Part shown: positions 39,705 to 52,200 of the stretch, piece by piece
Layout of the letters: every line of letters starts with the position of its first letter
How positions within the stretch are numbered: position 1 is the stretch's first letter
NCBI GenBank assembly: GCA_018881555.1
Contig: JACAXG010000007.1
Location: 10,358,435 to 10,422,434 of the forward strand
Length of the DNA stretch: 64,000 nt
Source: Amblyornis subalaris
Taxonomy: Eukaryota > Chordata > Aves > Passeriformes > Ptilonorhynchidae
Direction of reading: 5' to 3'
Notes under the pieces: model-generated
Told to the model about the DNA's origin: nothing
What the model saw: the letters and a program-made list of their open reading frames with translations, nothing else
Databases searched by the model: none
Program-made: the position numbers and the translations under genes

Positions 39705-42700
39705 TTTCCAGAAGGTAATACTTCAAAATATATTCTGTTTGTACATCAGAGACTGTCTATCCCTTGCAGACAGAACAGTGACCTGTCCTNAAGATTGCAG
39801 TTGCCACTTACTCACTTTCAGTGAACGACAAATTCAAATGCCACTTTTAAGACTGGCACATTTCCACTCGAATCTGCTGTCTCATCCCAACGTCTGTCTG
39901 AGATACTGTGAGCCACTGAATACTGTTCAGCATTACTTAAGCCAAACAGTTAAGAGCTTATTAAGATCTTGAGGATAAAAACTGCAAGGCCAAATGTTCC
40001 AGGACGGGATATAAACTGAAATAGCAGATCATTGTCTGCTTTCAGGCATATACCTGAAGGTTAGTTCACGGCTCTTCAAGATCTCTCTACTACACACACC
40101 TCAAATTCAAGTCCATGGATGGACTGGATGAGTTTGTCCATTTTTGTGCATTTACAACCCAATACCAATGATGCTCCATCAGTACAGGTCACCAAGCGTT
40201 GCTCCCATAAAATCACTTCCTCAGTAACACCGGGAGGGTGTGACAGCAAAACTGCAACAAGAAGACGATGCTTCAAATCTCCCTTCTGCTGCTCACAAAA
40301 CCACAGAAAAAGCACAGTGTCTCACTGAGCAGGCACCGACTTCCTCCTCCCGTCTTCAATCAAGACCATGTCAACCCTGACACAGCTGGAGAACTCAACC
40401 ATAGGAGAGAAGAAAACAAGAAATGCATTTCCATGTGCTGCATTTAAACAACAGCTGTACTCTGGAACGGGGAATGCTACATTTTGATTTCTTTCAGTTG
40501 CCCACATTTCAAGCATTGATAACTGACCTTCAGATCTAGCATAATACTAGCTTTCTAAAGCACAAAACAGTAAAAAGAATTAACAAAGAAAAATCCAGTA
40601 TCACTTCCAAGCAGTAGAGATAACACAGATTTATCAGAAGTCAGATTTTATTTCTTCACGTGGCTTGCTCACGTATTTGTTAGATTTTTGTCTTCTGGAA
40701 TTAACTAGATTANTGCTATCCATACACACATCTTCAGTAAATAGAAATGCCATCTTTGCCAGATCCTCAGAGATAATTCAGGGATATCAGAGCAACAGAT
40801 AGATGCTGTTCTTACTGATAAAACATTACAAAGGAAAGATTCGTGTGTTTGATGATAAGAAAGAATCAATGACAACTCACTGACCTTGACTGTAAAACTA
40901 ACAGCTGTGCACTGCTTTTTCTTCTGCTGTTCTTCACTAGCTCTGTGTGCCTGTAGGCACAGGTTGGCAGAGACAATTCCCCACACTCACACTGATAGTT
41001 AATGACTTTTAAATTTAATAGTCTTGACACCAAGGAGATGTGTACACACTGACTGAAGCATATGCAGTAGCTATCTCTATTACTAGCAGGAAATGAGCCT
41101 GCTTCAGGAATTTCAAAGCATTTGCTGATGGTTTAGACACAAAATGTTCCTCCTCCTCTTTACTCCCATTATATGCAGTCACTTGGAGAATAAGTCTGAC
41201 AAATAACATTCTTTCGTAATTCAGTTCCATTCACATCTCCCCTCACTTTCAAAAACACAAACATCATGGCATAGTATCTGGTACAGACCGAACAGAAGCC
41301 AAGCCCTAATGTTAAGACTGGTGCTCAGGACACCTGCTGAATTTGCACCAGGAACTGGATCCTGTTTTTCTCTAATTCACATTAAGACTAAGAACATAAG
41401 CTCGCTGGCTTGTCTTGTCCTCTCCTGCTATAGTTCTTCCACCATTTATAAATATATCTATACATAAGGTATGCAATTAGAATATTCCTCAGTAAGAGTA
41501 ATCACTGCTCTCTGCCTCCTTCCAAACACAACCAGCCAGTAAGCAAAATAAAACTGCAATCTGATTTGGAACAAAACCGCATTAACTTTCTTCCATTATA
41601 TTATTGTCTAAAAGAATTACTGTACATTTGTACATTGTACAGACTGTACAATCCAGTAGTAAACAAAGAGGTATTTATCCCAAATACAGATCTAATAAAA
41701 CAAAATACTGCTTGCCATTTCCTAATGATATCCCTATGCACTGAAAATTCATGGTATCATTGGAGTTCTTTGCTTTAGCTCTACACAGCAAAAACAACAG
41801 GGCTCCCAGAAGGTCATAGTGATTTTCCTGTCAAAGTTAATGCAGCAAACCCTTCAATGTAATGGGAAAAAAATAGTTCTGTATATGGCATTGAACCTGG
41901 GACATATTTCAGGCACTGACACTTGTGCAGTTTGCTTCAGAAACATTCCAAAAGCTACACCAAGATGAGATATTGACTGATCCTAATTTGGACAGGCCCA
42001 TTAGTTTTCCAAACCTATTGGCATATTTTAAGTTACAGTTCTCTCAGCACTCTTCCCACCCCACTTTGTATCTCTAGGTGTCTTTATGAACTTACTTGAG
42101 ACTAAAGTGGAAAATTTAAATAAGCTTTTAGTTATTTCATAAGCTGCTACCTGAACTATTACAAGTATCACATCAGAATCACCACCTCAGTTCAACAAAA
42201 AGAAAGCAGCAAAGTCAATAGGATCTTCTGAAGCCATCCCACAGGTCAGTACCAGATGGAGAAGAAGATAATTTGGGCTCCATGGTGCTGTAGAAAACAC
42301 CATGCAACACAGCATCGTGTTACCTCTCAAACATGCAGTGTGTTAGCTAATTAACCTATACTGAGGTAATTTTATGGGAAAACAGCTACCAAAACTGTGA
42401 AATAGGTACTTAGAAATTAACTCATACTTTGGAAACAATTACCTCAAGACGGAATATTTTTCTTAACATGTGCACCATAATGCAAGCTGTAAAGCTTGGC
42501 CAAGTGTCATGACCTGTTCCATACAGGAAGCTGGATTAGATGGGTTTTACATCTCTGAGAACTCCCTGTGAAATTCATCATAAAGGCAGACCATCACAAA
42601 TTTAGCAGCCATAAAAAAATATGACTGTGGTTACCATATCATATATTACATGCAGAAGTAATTCACAGATGTCAGAGTTTTCTTCTAAAGTCACAAGCAT

Positions 42701-43366
42701 CTGGAAAGTCATTAATGCATAAGACTATCACACCCCTGTAGGTGCTCACAGGAGATCTTTACTATCAAAGGCGCTCAGGCCTGTCCTGACCCAAGAGACA
42801 GCACTATTTAACTCTACTCATGTGGCACTCTGGGGATAGGCATTATGGTGAAAAAGCTAAATAAANAGGAAAAGAGATGACAATAAAGGAGCAGTAAATC
42901 ACCATAACAGAAGTAGGCAGACAGACACCAGTCTGTTCCAAACTACAGATGGCAGTGTACTCAGGCTACAGTCTTATCTGGGAAGACACAAAGCAGGGAT
43001 ACTCCACTTTGTAAGCAGGAGGGAAAAAAAAAAAAAAAAGAAGGCAGTGTCTTTTCAAATACAGCTTATTCATCTCCTCAAGTCCATGTGACTGATTTTT
43101 GCTACTTGAACTTCCGATATACTTCACTCTCTTTAAAATGCAGAAATGAGAAAACCTGACCTGGAAAAGGAAGTTTTAGAAATCGGTCTGATGGGGAAAC
43201 CACACTAACTGCCAAGGCCTGACTCAGTGTTGTGTTCACTATAACCAAAATCCCAAATCCAATATTGAGTCAGTGACAGAGATGGAGAAGTTCAGTGCTT
43301 TCAACACCAGACAATTCTGCTTGCATTAACTTACTTCTCTCCCTCACCTGCCATCCTTTCACTTAC
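39705..43366 (-). other. Presumed ARHGAP24 intron immediately downstream of the coding exon
   Basis: It begins, in gene direction, with the GTAAGT donor at 43366-43361. An A16 run lies at 43024-43039. No further exon of the PH domain was seen. Confidence 0.65.
43024..43039. repeat. A16 homopolymer
   Basis: Run of 16 A, about 330 bases beyond the ARHGAP24 exon in the intron. Confidence 0.9.
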
Positions 43367-43546
43367 CAAGGGCTTGGTTTCATCTTCATCTTTGAAATAG
43401 TAGAGCTGGTCTCCCTTGAGGACAAACCAGCGCGTGTGCCAGGTCTTGACGAAGCCGCCCTGCTTCCGCAGCCACCCACACTTGATGGCAGTGAGCCGCC
43501 CGTGGCTCAGGGCAGGAGTCTCTGAAGAGCCATTGTGTTCTTCCAT
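43367..43546 (-). CDS. ARHGAP24: ARHGAP24 (FilGAP) first coding exon, residues 1-60, partial PH domain
   Basis: The product is a Rho-family GTPase-activating protein. In known vertebrates ARHGAP24 acts on Rac, binds filamin A and shapes the actin cytoskeleton at the cell edge and in podocytes. Only the N-terminus is here: 60 codons, of which 1-20 are a polar variable leader and 21-60 begin the PH domain. Visible PH hallmarks are IKCGWLRKQGG (21-31), TWHTRWFVLKGDQLYYF (35-51) and the acidic DEDETKPL end. K28, K34 and R39 are the likely phosphoinositide-contacting basic residues (inference). The 'KQGGFVKTWHTRWF' stretch fits ARHGAP24; the paralogues ARHGAP22 and ARHGAP25 have a 'KKQRSIxKNWQQR' type sequence instead. 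The ATG at 43546 has A at -3 and G at +4, and agrees with the start of the long human isoform. The exon ends after a complete Leu codon at GTAAGT (43366-43361), so the intron is phase 0. The GAP and coiled-coil domains lie outside this window. No N or frameshift occurs in the exon. Confidence 0.94.
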
Positions 43547-43600
43547 ACTGGGAACGGGCAACTCTCCTGTGGGGCAAACAAGAGGAAAAGGTAAAATAAT
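43547..43600 (-). promoter_or_regulatory. ARHGAP24: 3' splice site and 20-nt 5' UTR piece of the ARHGAP24 coding exon
   Basis: Read on the minus strand, a pyrimidine-rich tract (about 43595-43571) leads into CACAG, and the exon begins at 43566. The 20 exon bases before the ATG contain no stop codon in the ATG frame, so the exon alone cannot exclude an N-terminal extension; the ATG is chosen by similarity to known ARHGAP24 proteins and its good initiation context. The acceptor implies at least one upstream, presumably non-coding, exon at higher coordinates. Confidence 0.85.
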
Positions 43601-46600
43601 CAGATTATTATCCAGGCAGTAACTCACTCCTTTCAACACAGCTGGAAAAGAAACGCACCTCAGTGCAAAAGCGTGTTAGCAAAGCACTTACCATCTGCCT
43701 GCCTATTCTCATACTAGCACCCCATCAGCTGAGAGAACTATTACTCACCTACAAAATACTGTAATAATAATGAACTGCTAAAAAGCAGGCAAGAGGCAAA
43801 AGGTTTCTTCAAGTGCTGTGCAAGACATTTTGACCAGCACTGAAGAAGACATCAGCTGATTCTTGAGGTGAGTTCTGCTGGATTACAGGCAGCAACAAGG
43901 AATGAATTTACAGTACTTCCTCAGAGTAAGGAAAGCAGCATGCTTCTCACTACTGGACCTTCCCATTTAAAATTCCTTGGCAGGTTTGGGGATTTCAGGG
44001 AATATTACAGAAGCCTCTGCTTCACCAAGGCTTAATATATCCTACCCAAAAAGCGGGATTTTTTTGTTGTTGTTCATTTTATTAAAGTCCATTTAATTGA
44101 ATAGTGACAGTAAATGCAAGAATAGTTGCACATCACCTCATACCCTGACTGAAATGAGTGTGTCCAGGCACTTACTATAGACGTTTTGCAAGCTATGCAG
44201 AATTTTGGCNGATCAACTTAAGGCACAAGAACTGAGAGCTGAATTGTGGAATTAAACTCGACAAAGTTTCATGAGACGTTTTGGCCTTATTAAAACTGTA
44301 CTTTTTAACCATTTCTGGACAGTCATGACTCTTCCTGATGGACTTTGTACATATAATCATTTAGTAATGTGCTTAAACCTTCATGGTCAGAAGTCTTTTC
44401 CTGTTCCCCTAGTAAGTCTTGAGCTCAACAGTCAGGATTGAGTGGCAAGTTCCGGTATTTCCAGCTGAAATACAAATCAAACCAAACCCTCTATGTGCCA
44501 AATAGTGCGTACCTAAACAGAATAAAATGTGTCTATGACCACAAACACAGCAGCGTGCAAAATCAGGTGTGAAATTTCACTGTCTGTAAGTGCTTGAAGA
44601 ACAACATCTTTCTTTCTTTCCAGACTACCACTGGGAATCTTTCTCGCCTGGTCAGGAGCTCGCACAGCTGTTAGGGCCTGGAAAAGGCAGCTTCAGAGGT
44701 AGTGTGTTTCTTGTTTCTAAACATCAGGTTGGGAGAAGAATGAAGTATTCCTGCCATTGCAGGCAGCAGACCTTTGGAACAATTTCTCCAGCTGCCATCT
44801 CTGCTGTGTGTTTACAGTTTTTTTCTTTTAATACCCGCACACAGTCTGTTGTCANGTCCCTGCTTTGGGCTGGATCCCGGAATCTGATCGTCGTGATTAA
44901 AACTCCTCACTGTCCCTCAATGGCCCTGTGCCCTTGAGGTTAATGGGCCTCAACACAAGCCCAGAGGTTTCAGCAAAGTACAAACTGCAGGATCAAAATT
45001 TAAATCGCTTGGCATTCTTCTCAGAAAAAGGAAATCTTCTCCTGCGTCTTCAGGGTTCACCCAGTGTCACCCGGAACACTTGTACTGTGAGATTTACTTG
45101 AGCCATGTGTCCCCACAAAACACATAAATGTGTCTGGCCCTGTGCAGAGCAGATAAAGATTTTTGTGTGTGTGTGCCTGTGGTTACACTTGCAAGAACAA
45201 GAACGAACCAGCTGACAAGTCCTCAGACCACACTGACTTCTCCCCAGGAGGAAATGCACCCATCTCAAAATTGGCGTTTTTTGAATACAAGCAGAAATCT
45301 CTTGGATGCTGCTGGGTTTTGGCTGGGCCAAAGCAGACGCCAAGAGGCAGCCCTCCAACTCACATCCTTAGAAAGCGAATTCGCAAATATTTTTAAGGAA
45401 AGCATTGTAAACAGCAGGTAAATTATTGCAACTGAAAAAAGGAACAAAATCATGACCCGCAGGCTACCCTGTGCTCCTTAGTGCACAACTGCTAAGCTGA
45501 TCAGGTCATCTCTGCTGCTTGGGCAAACCTCAAGGCAGGAACAAAGGAGAAGTTNAAATACAGTAACTATGTGTATCACTGCAGTGTTAAGGACATTAGG
45601 TCCCTATTCCACTTGGACCATAAGCCAAGAATCTCAATACCAAAATCAAAAACAATTAANTGCTTGGATGAAAGACTATTTTTCACTTTGTTTCACAAAG
45701 TCAGAAGCCACTGGTGCTGACACCAGTGTACAAACTAAGTATATGGATTTTATCTAGCCAAGGAAAANGTTAATACATCTAATCTCTTTGTCTGGTAAAA
45801 TTTCTATCTACGTATTTCTGCAATAATAAACCAAATATGGAGTAGGAGANATGACAATTCTACTGCTCCCAAGTCCTCACAGGATAGCGTAAGATCTCCT
45901 TTAGAGCAGTAGTAAGTATATCCTTGGACATGTTCTGTACCAAAAAAAGCTGTATTATTTCATTCACTAGTGATTTAATTATCTCCAGCAGTTAAAAATT
46001 CAGACATCTAACTTGTTTTTGTTTAAAGGAATTGCATTTAGTCCTGAGATTAAGTTTATTTGTTGTTTTTCATATATCCTTCCCTTTCAATATCTGCCTA
46101 CTAGAAACCAGACTTGGAATCAGAAATTCCAGCAGCTGGCTCACTTTCACTACTTGTTTTTACAGCTGTTTCAACACTAAGATCATAAAAATAAATTGCA
46201 GAAATATCAGGGTGCTGGCNCTGATGTAGAGAACAGTGAGGTGCAAACAGTATGTAAACAACACATGATAAAGTGTGGAATTACATCAACATACTCCAGG
46301 TCCTCTCGGTCTCACAGACGAGGCAGAAAGCCATGCATTTTAAGCACTAAATGAGGATATTCCTCAAACTCATCTTCTGAACAGGAAACATGACTTGTAC
46401 TTGCTGCCAGAGTCAACTCTACCGACTTGGCCAGCCTCCAGTTTAGGTAATGACCAGAACTGAACAAATGCTATACAATATATTCATTTGGGGCTGCCTG
46501 TGGGCTCACTCTCCTGGGCTTGTCTGGACATCGGGAGTGCAAAGCAAACAAAATGAGAAATGTTCCCTGACACACTGGCTCCACATCATCTCCTGGGCCA

Positions 46601-49189
46601 TGCAGACCATCGCCATCCGCCACTGCTGGNCTCAATCCAACCTTTTTCTGCTCCCAAGGCATTTGCCTCTCTCACCAGTCTGTCTAAAAGGCCAATAAAC
46701 TGCAGTTACGTTCTCCTTGCCAATGTGGAAGGTCTGTGCCGGTGGCAGGCACAGAAAGCAGGGAAGTGTTTCTCCTCAGCTACCACTCACTCAACACTTG
46801 AATTATGGAATTGGGCAGCTCCCCCAGACCCCAGCATTTTGCCAGGAAATAGTCAGAGAAACTCATTAAAGCACACCGAATCCAGTTACAAGAATAGTCA
46901 CAGGACTGCACGAAGATGATCTATTTGGCAAGAAACCCTGGTGGTTTGCAGTCAATGTTTTTCTTCTCACTGAAATTTCTCATGGCCAAGATAGCACATT
47001 TCAAGCACACAAAACACCAGCAGAGTTCACTTCCAGTAACTCTCCATCTCTGCCACGGCTCAAATGCTGTTTTTTGCAGCCCAATCTCAGCCCAGCACAA
47101 AATGGNTAAATGTGAGAAGCCACCAGAGCGCCTGCCCCAGAGCCCTACTCCTCCAGCCTGTCACAACATCTAATTCCGTTGCTCTCCCAAAAGGGCAGGG
47201 AAACACAACACTGCACAGACATGACTTCTCCACATCAGACATGCTGACAGGTAGCCAGTAAAAGGCTGCAATTTTGCAGCAACANTTGGTTAGGTTATTG
47301 ATGAACATATCTGCCAAATACACACACACGCAAAATTCACAAAAGTCTTCGCGACACAATGGTTCTGTACACACTTACACCGCTTTCCAAGTGATGTCTA
47401 ATTTTGAGTTCCTTTCTACTTACCTCCCACGAGCTATGCAGAGCANAAGTGCCTGAGGTTAAGGTTATCGGTATCTTTCAGGCACAAATTTGCTGCAGCT
47501 GACCAGTAAGTTGCCTTTTGGTTTTTTTTTTTTAAATTTAGTCTTGCTGAGTAACGACTTCTTCCAACCATTTAATATGTGAAAATACTGTCAGCATTCA
47601 TCTTGCTCGTAAGATGTCCCAAGACACCTGAATCTCTGCTGCAACACAGGCATGCCTTTGCGAGCAACTGCTGCAGGAAGCAAAAGACTGGCCTATTTCC
47701 CCCCATCAAGGTACTTCACATCAGTTGCTACTCACCTGTTGTGTCAACCAGATATTGCAAATGGAAGGAAAAAACATATCAAAGAGGTAAAAACATACTC
47801 AGTAAGACAGCCAACTTTCTGTTTGTGCTTAACAACNATTTTTACACGCAAGGAGCATGTCTCAGTTCTATCACGGCAAGGACAGACTTTACAGCATTCC
47901 TGTCTTGCTCTTGTCCAAAACTTGCAGCAGTACACTTGCCAGTAGCTTTTAGACCAGACATTATACTTTTCTCCAAAAGGTTTTCTGAGACATCTGAGAA
48001 ACCTCTTGTACTACTGGCAGTAACATTCCTAGGCACAGATCATCTGGCTGTTCTGCATTCCTCACTCTCACTTTTGTCCTAATGGGGACAGCCTGAATAT
48101 ATTTTGCTTGAAAAAATTTTACTTCCGAGGCCTAAATAATTGCTACTTAGGCAATAAAAAACAGTGAGAGGTGTTATGAGCAGTCAGACTGTGGCAGGTG
48201 AGATTCACTGCTGGGTGAAGCTAAGAGAAAGACTTCGATTACTTTTTCAATGCACTTTGGGATCAGTTTGAAAACCAAGACGCAATAATTTTGCCAGAAA
48301 ATTGAGGTCTTGGTCAAACACAACTCTTTAGTACCTGATTTGCATTTCCATGTCAGAACCGTCTAACAGATACTACTGGACTAGCCAAACCTTTACAAGC
48401 CTACTGTTTCCTTACAGGAATTCAAGCACAGCTATAAATAACCCAAATAGAATGGGACTAGAGGATTTATAAAGAACACAAGAAGGCATTCAACTTCTTG
48501 TGAATTACAATGGGAATTAATTCACAAATTCTCTCAGGCACTTTTGAAAACACCCACCTCTGCGCGTGTACATTCATTTTCTGTGATTGTGACTGGTGTT
48601 AGGATACACGTGCAGAGTTTTGTAAAAGCAAAGCAACTGCAGCAGTCCTGTTACTACAGCACCACACTGTCAGATCAGTATTTGGTGTAATTGTCGCGGG
48701 TTTAACTTTTGCTGCCTTTGCCATGCGGTCCTATTCTGTTTAATTCCACACAGCAGTTTTCAGGCAAACTCTTTCTTGTCCTCCCATCACTGCTGGGGCA
48801 GCAGGAGCCATAATGGAATTGCACAGCTAAGAGCACTTTGTTCATCGTGGATTCTCTTCCGACACCTAGAAAGGACACCTTGTTCTCTCCATCACTTCCT
48901 AATCCCCCTGCTTTTTTTGACTGGAGATGACTCCACCTGTACCAGATTTGTGTAACTGGCACACGTATGCACGCAATCTGTCTGGGTTATCTCTTCTCAA
49001 GTACAGCTATACCATGTCTGATTTAGGATTGACTGCAAAATGTCACAGCACAGGAGAGGGTTTTGAAGAACTTAAGAAACAACTTCCAAGGATAACACTG
49101 TCTCTGTTAGGCTTTTGCATGTTACCTATCACGCACATAGACCCTTAGCTTTTTCCTCATGTGGTAGCACACAAGGTTACTGCCACCGA
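43601..49189 (-). other. Presumed ARHGAP24 intron upstream of the coding exon
   Basis: Unique sequence with a (TG)n at 45164-45175 and a T12 run at 47522-47533. The 167-codon plus-strand frame at 47579-48082 is the longest in the window but has no family resemblance and spans an N. Confidence 0.6.
45164..45175. repeat. Short (TG)n microsatellite
   Basis: Six TG units. Confidence 0.75.
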
Positions 49190-49298
49190 TGTGATTAGAA
49201 AAGCGAAGGTGTCCCTGTTCACTGCAAGGGGGTTGGACTAGATGACCTCTAAAAGGTCCCTTCCAACTCAAAACCTTTCAGTGCCACTGTGATTAGAA
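49190..49298. repeat. Direct repeat pair TGTGATTAGAA flanking the CR1 tail
   Basis: Copies lie at 49190-49200 and 49288-49298. They are identical over 11 bases, with an imperfect leftward extension sharing TGCCAC. The span gives the two outer limits of the insertion. Part of the right copy (TGTGATT) also resembles the CR1 terminal octamer repeat, so some of the identity could be microhomology rather than duplication. Confidence 0.6.
49201..49287 (+). mobile_element. 5'-truncated CR1 tail flanked by an 11-bp direct repeat
   Basis: A very short CR1 copy containing only the 3' end: GGGGGTTGGACTAGATGACC near 49230, then TAAAAGGTCCCTTCCAACTC. It lacks the usual terminal ATTCTATG repeats. The identical 11-mer TGTGATTAGAA sits just before it (49190-49200) and just after it (49288-49298). 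The match extends imperfectly leftwards through TGCCAC, with three extra bases (CGA) in the left copy. This looks like a target-site duplication. It is antisense to ARHGAP24. Confidence 0.85.
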
Positions 49299-52200
49299 TG
49301 GAGTGGTTCTTCATCTTCCAGGTTTCTGCCCAGACTTCCACTTCAAGTGCCTTATTCTGCACAACCGGCAATGCTGAAGATAAACTGCATACACCAGAAA
49401 ATCAGGAGGAGCACACAAAACTACAGACAAGGCAATAAAGAGCCTCTGATAGCTGAAGGGTCAAGTGATGCAAGATGGGCAAAGAAATGCAGAGCAGTTG
49501 ACAACTCTTAGGAGCTGAAATACTGAGCAGTGAAAAGGTCAGGGAGCAAGTCAAAAGCAGCATCTGGAACAGCTGAAAGACATTCCAACTCCCAGATGTC
49601 TCTCCCAACCAAAGGGTAAGGCTGCCTCTGAATATCTGACACTGGAAAGACACAAACCCTGTTTACAGCTTCATACTTTACATGGAGAAAGTGATTGTAA
49701 GGACAGCTTAAAAGTAACTTAATTCCCACATGTGAGTAGTGAATACTTCAGCACATACTGCCTTCACTTACAAAAGAACTGATTAAGAGTTGTGCCCAAG
49801 CATGATCTCAACAGATGATGTCTCAAAGTATAAAAATAATCTCTAGCACTACTCTTTGTTCTCAAAGACTGGAGGCAAAAAACATCTGAGTACAGATGTC
49901 AGCAGCTCTCTGCCAGTGCATCACTGAGAGGAGAACAAGGCCGAATGCTTTTTTAGGAAATTCAACAGCAGGACTTTCCATGTTGTCCTATTCACAGCAG
50001 TTCAAGCCTTCCACATTCCTTGTAAAATTGACCCACAGAATTAAGATGCTACAAGTTACATTGACTAAGTACGCTAACAAGCACCAAAAACACATTCTAG
50101 TTTGTCTACAGCAGCAAAAGCCTTCTCCCAAATCTCCTCCAATACTTGCAAATCAAAGGAGCTCACAGGCTCTGCAGAAAGGGTTTGCAGTTGCCTGAGA
50201 GTAGGAGGAAGAAAGAGGAATATTTGCTGCCTGCACCAGACTTCAGATTCCTCTATTGCTCAGAGCAAATGCAGTCCCAGCAAAGTCCCAGCCTTGGCAA
50301 CAAGAGATTAACACAGCCAGTACTGGCTGGCAACATCTCTCCACACACTCAGATGTTCAGAGCACGAGAAACCTTATCTCTGGGGGCCTCCGTAGGAGCC
50401 ACAGGGGAACAAAGGTTCAACCCACCTCATTTCAGCCCACGANGACCTTTTAAGTCTTACATTAGTTCACATTTGACAAACACAAATCCACTGACTTAAA
50501 TTGAACATATTTGCTGTCAACATTTCATGCACAATTACTTCCTCCGCTTTGTTATGCACAATACAATGTTTACCCTTTTCAGTTCAAAGAAGTTCAAGTA
50601 ACAGCAGCACTTGGTGTTCCNCTGAAGAGATTCCTCTGAAGCAAATCTCTCACACTTCCATGTGTTCACCAGAAGGACCATGGCATCACAGATACGCACG
50701 TGGGAGCATCCCACCCCACAGTGCCAAAGGAACTGACAGAGTTACAGCCTGTGGCTGCGCTGAAATCCAGAATTACCGTGCCCATTTCCCACCTGTCCCG
50801 CATGTATCCAGAAGAGTACACGGATATTGAGCAGGTAGGCACGTTCTGTACACCGGTGAGCACCCACCCAGGCTCAAAGGGTATCTTGGCACTGTCCCAA
50901 CCCAAATAAGCATGGGCAAGTCAGAACCAAAGGCTAAAACTTGGCACACTCAGGGGTGCATCTGCTTCCATTCCTACTAAACTTAGTACCAGAGCCAAGA
51001 TTTGTGTCCCCTCTGCGTGCCAACCCCAGCAGGACCCAAACTTTAAATAGACCTACTTTTAAACAGAAATCAGTATAGTTTTAATGCTGTTCAGAANTGT
51101 TTTATGTAAATGGTAATTCCCTCCGTCACTTAAAAACATTAACCATGCTGACATAAATTTCCATGGTAGAATACTGGAGACAATATAGTCAAATTTTTTA
51201 AAAGCAGATGTGTGTCTTTCCACTGAGAAAGCCAACTCAAAATAAGCNCCATTACTTTGTAGTTGACATTTCCATCCTCTGCCCAGGAAAAGCATTAATT
51301 CATACTTAGGGAACTAACATCTCACTTTTTTAAAACCAAATTTGCATCAGAAAAATACAGTCCACAATCCTTCCCATGTATTTCAGAAAGCAGCAGTGAG
51401 TATGTCATGCCATCTAAATTGTTTCAGTGAATGAAATATTATGTATTAGTAAAGGAAAAATAACACCATTGTGACACTGCACCTTCCAGCAAAGCTCCAG
51501 CTTGCACTGAAGTAACCATTAAAGGCAAAGTCAACTCTACTGTGTTGCATCCACATTCTTCAGGCTCCAGCACTATAACCCACAGTTAAAAGGTGAACAC
51601 CACCTTTAAAAGCATTTTAAGTCCACGTGCAACTTTCTGGTCACTACTGTGCTATGTGAACTAAGGGAGAAACAGAACTGAAGTAAAAAACACTTTAGCA
51701 AGTAACTGGTTATCTTCAGTGACCTGAAAGACAGATAAAAACATGTAAACATCTTCTTCTGACATTGCTCCACCAAAAATAGAGAAAACTAAGTTTAGTT
51801 ATTCACCTAGCAAAGAATTCAAAAACAGTAGACACATACATGTTTCTTACTTACATAAAAGTTAAGGAAAACATTTCTTGTTTGGTTTATTTAAAAAAAA
51901 AACCCAAAACACCAACTACTAGCAGAGCAACATTAGGCACTCTCCAGGTTTCAGAAAGGCTACAAAAANAGACAGTGGCATTAACTAGGACTAACACTTC
52001 AGAGAAACAGATGCAAAACCAGAAGAAAAATAATCCAGAGATAGCAAGTTCTGAATCTGCAGCCACTTTGAAACTGTGTTGGGCATGTTCATGTTTACAG
52101 AGTTCAATTTATTCAGTATCTAATTTAAGAGAGGCAAGGTATCCCGAGAATACAAATTTCTCCTGCTATGAATGACGGAGCTTAGTAACAGTATAAAATA

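Noticed and set aside
42521..42570. CR1-like tail (GAAGCTGGATTAGATGGG)
   Set aside because: Only a dozen or so bases resemble the CR1 signature and the following 'GGTCCCTTCCAA' block is missing.
1..43366. Search for the second half of the PH domain (next ARHGAP24 exon)
   Set aside because: No minus-strand translation resembling the expected continuation was seen among the open frames. Short exons below about 60 codons were not exhaustively checked by eye, so its absence is likely but not proven.
43295..43525. Plus-strand frame across the ARHGAP24 exon
   Set aside because: It is the antisense shadow of the PH-domain exon.
47579..48082. Longest open frame in the window (plus strand, 167 codons)
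   Set aside because: It spans an N and has no recognisable domain, signal or family motif. Amino-acid usage looks like translated non-coding DNA, and overlapping frames are open on the other strand.
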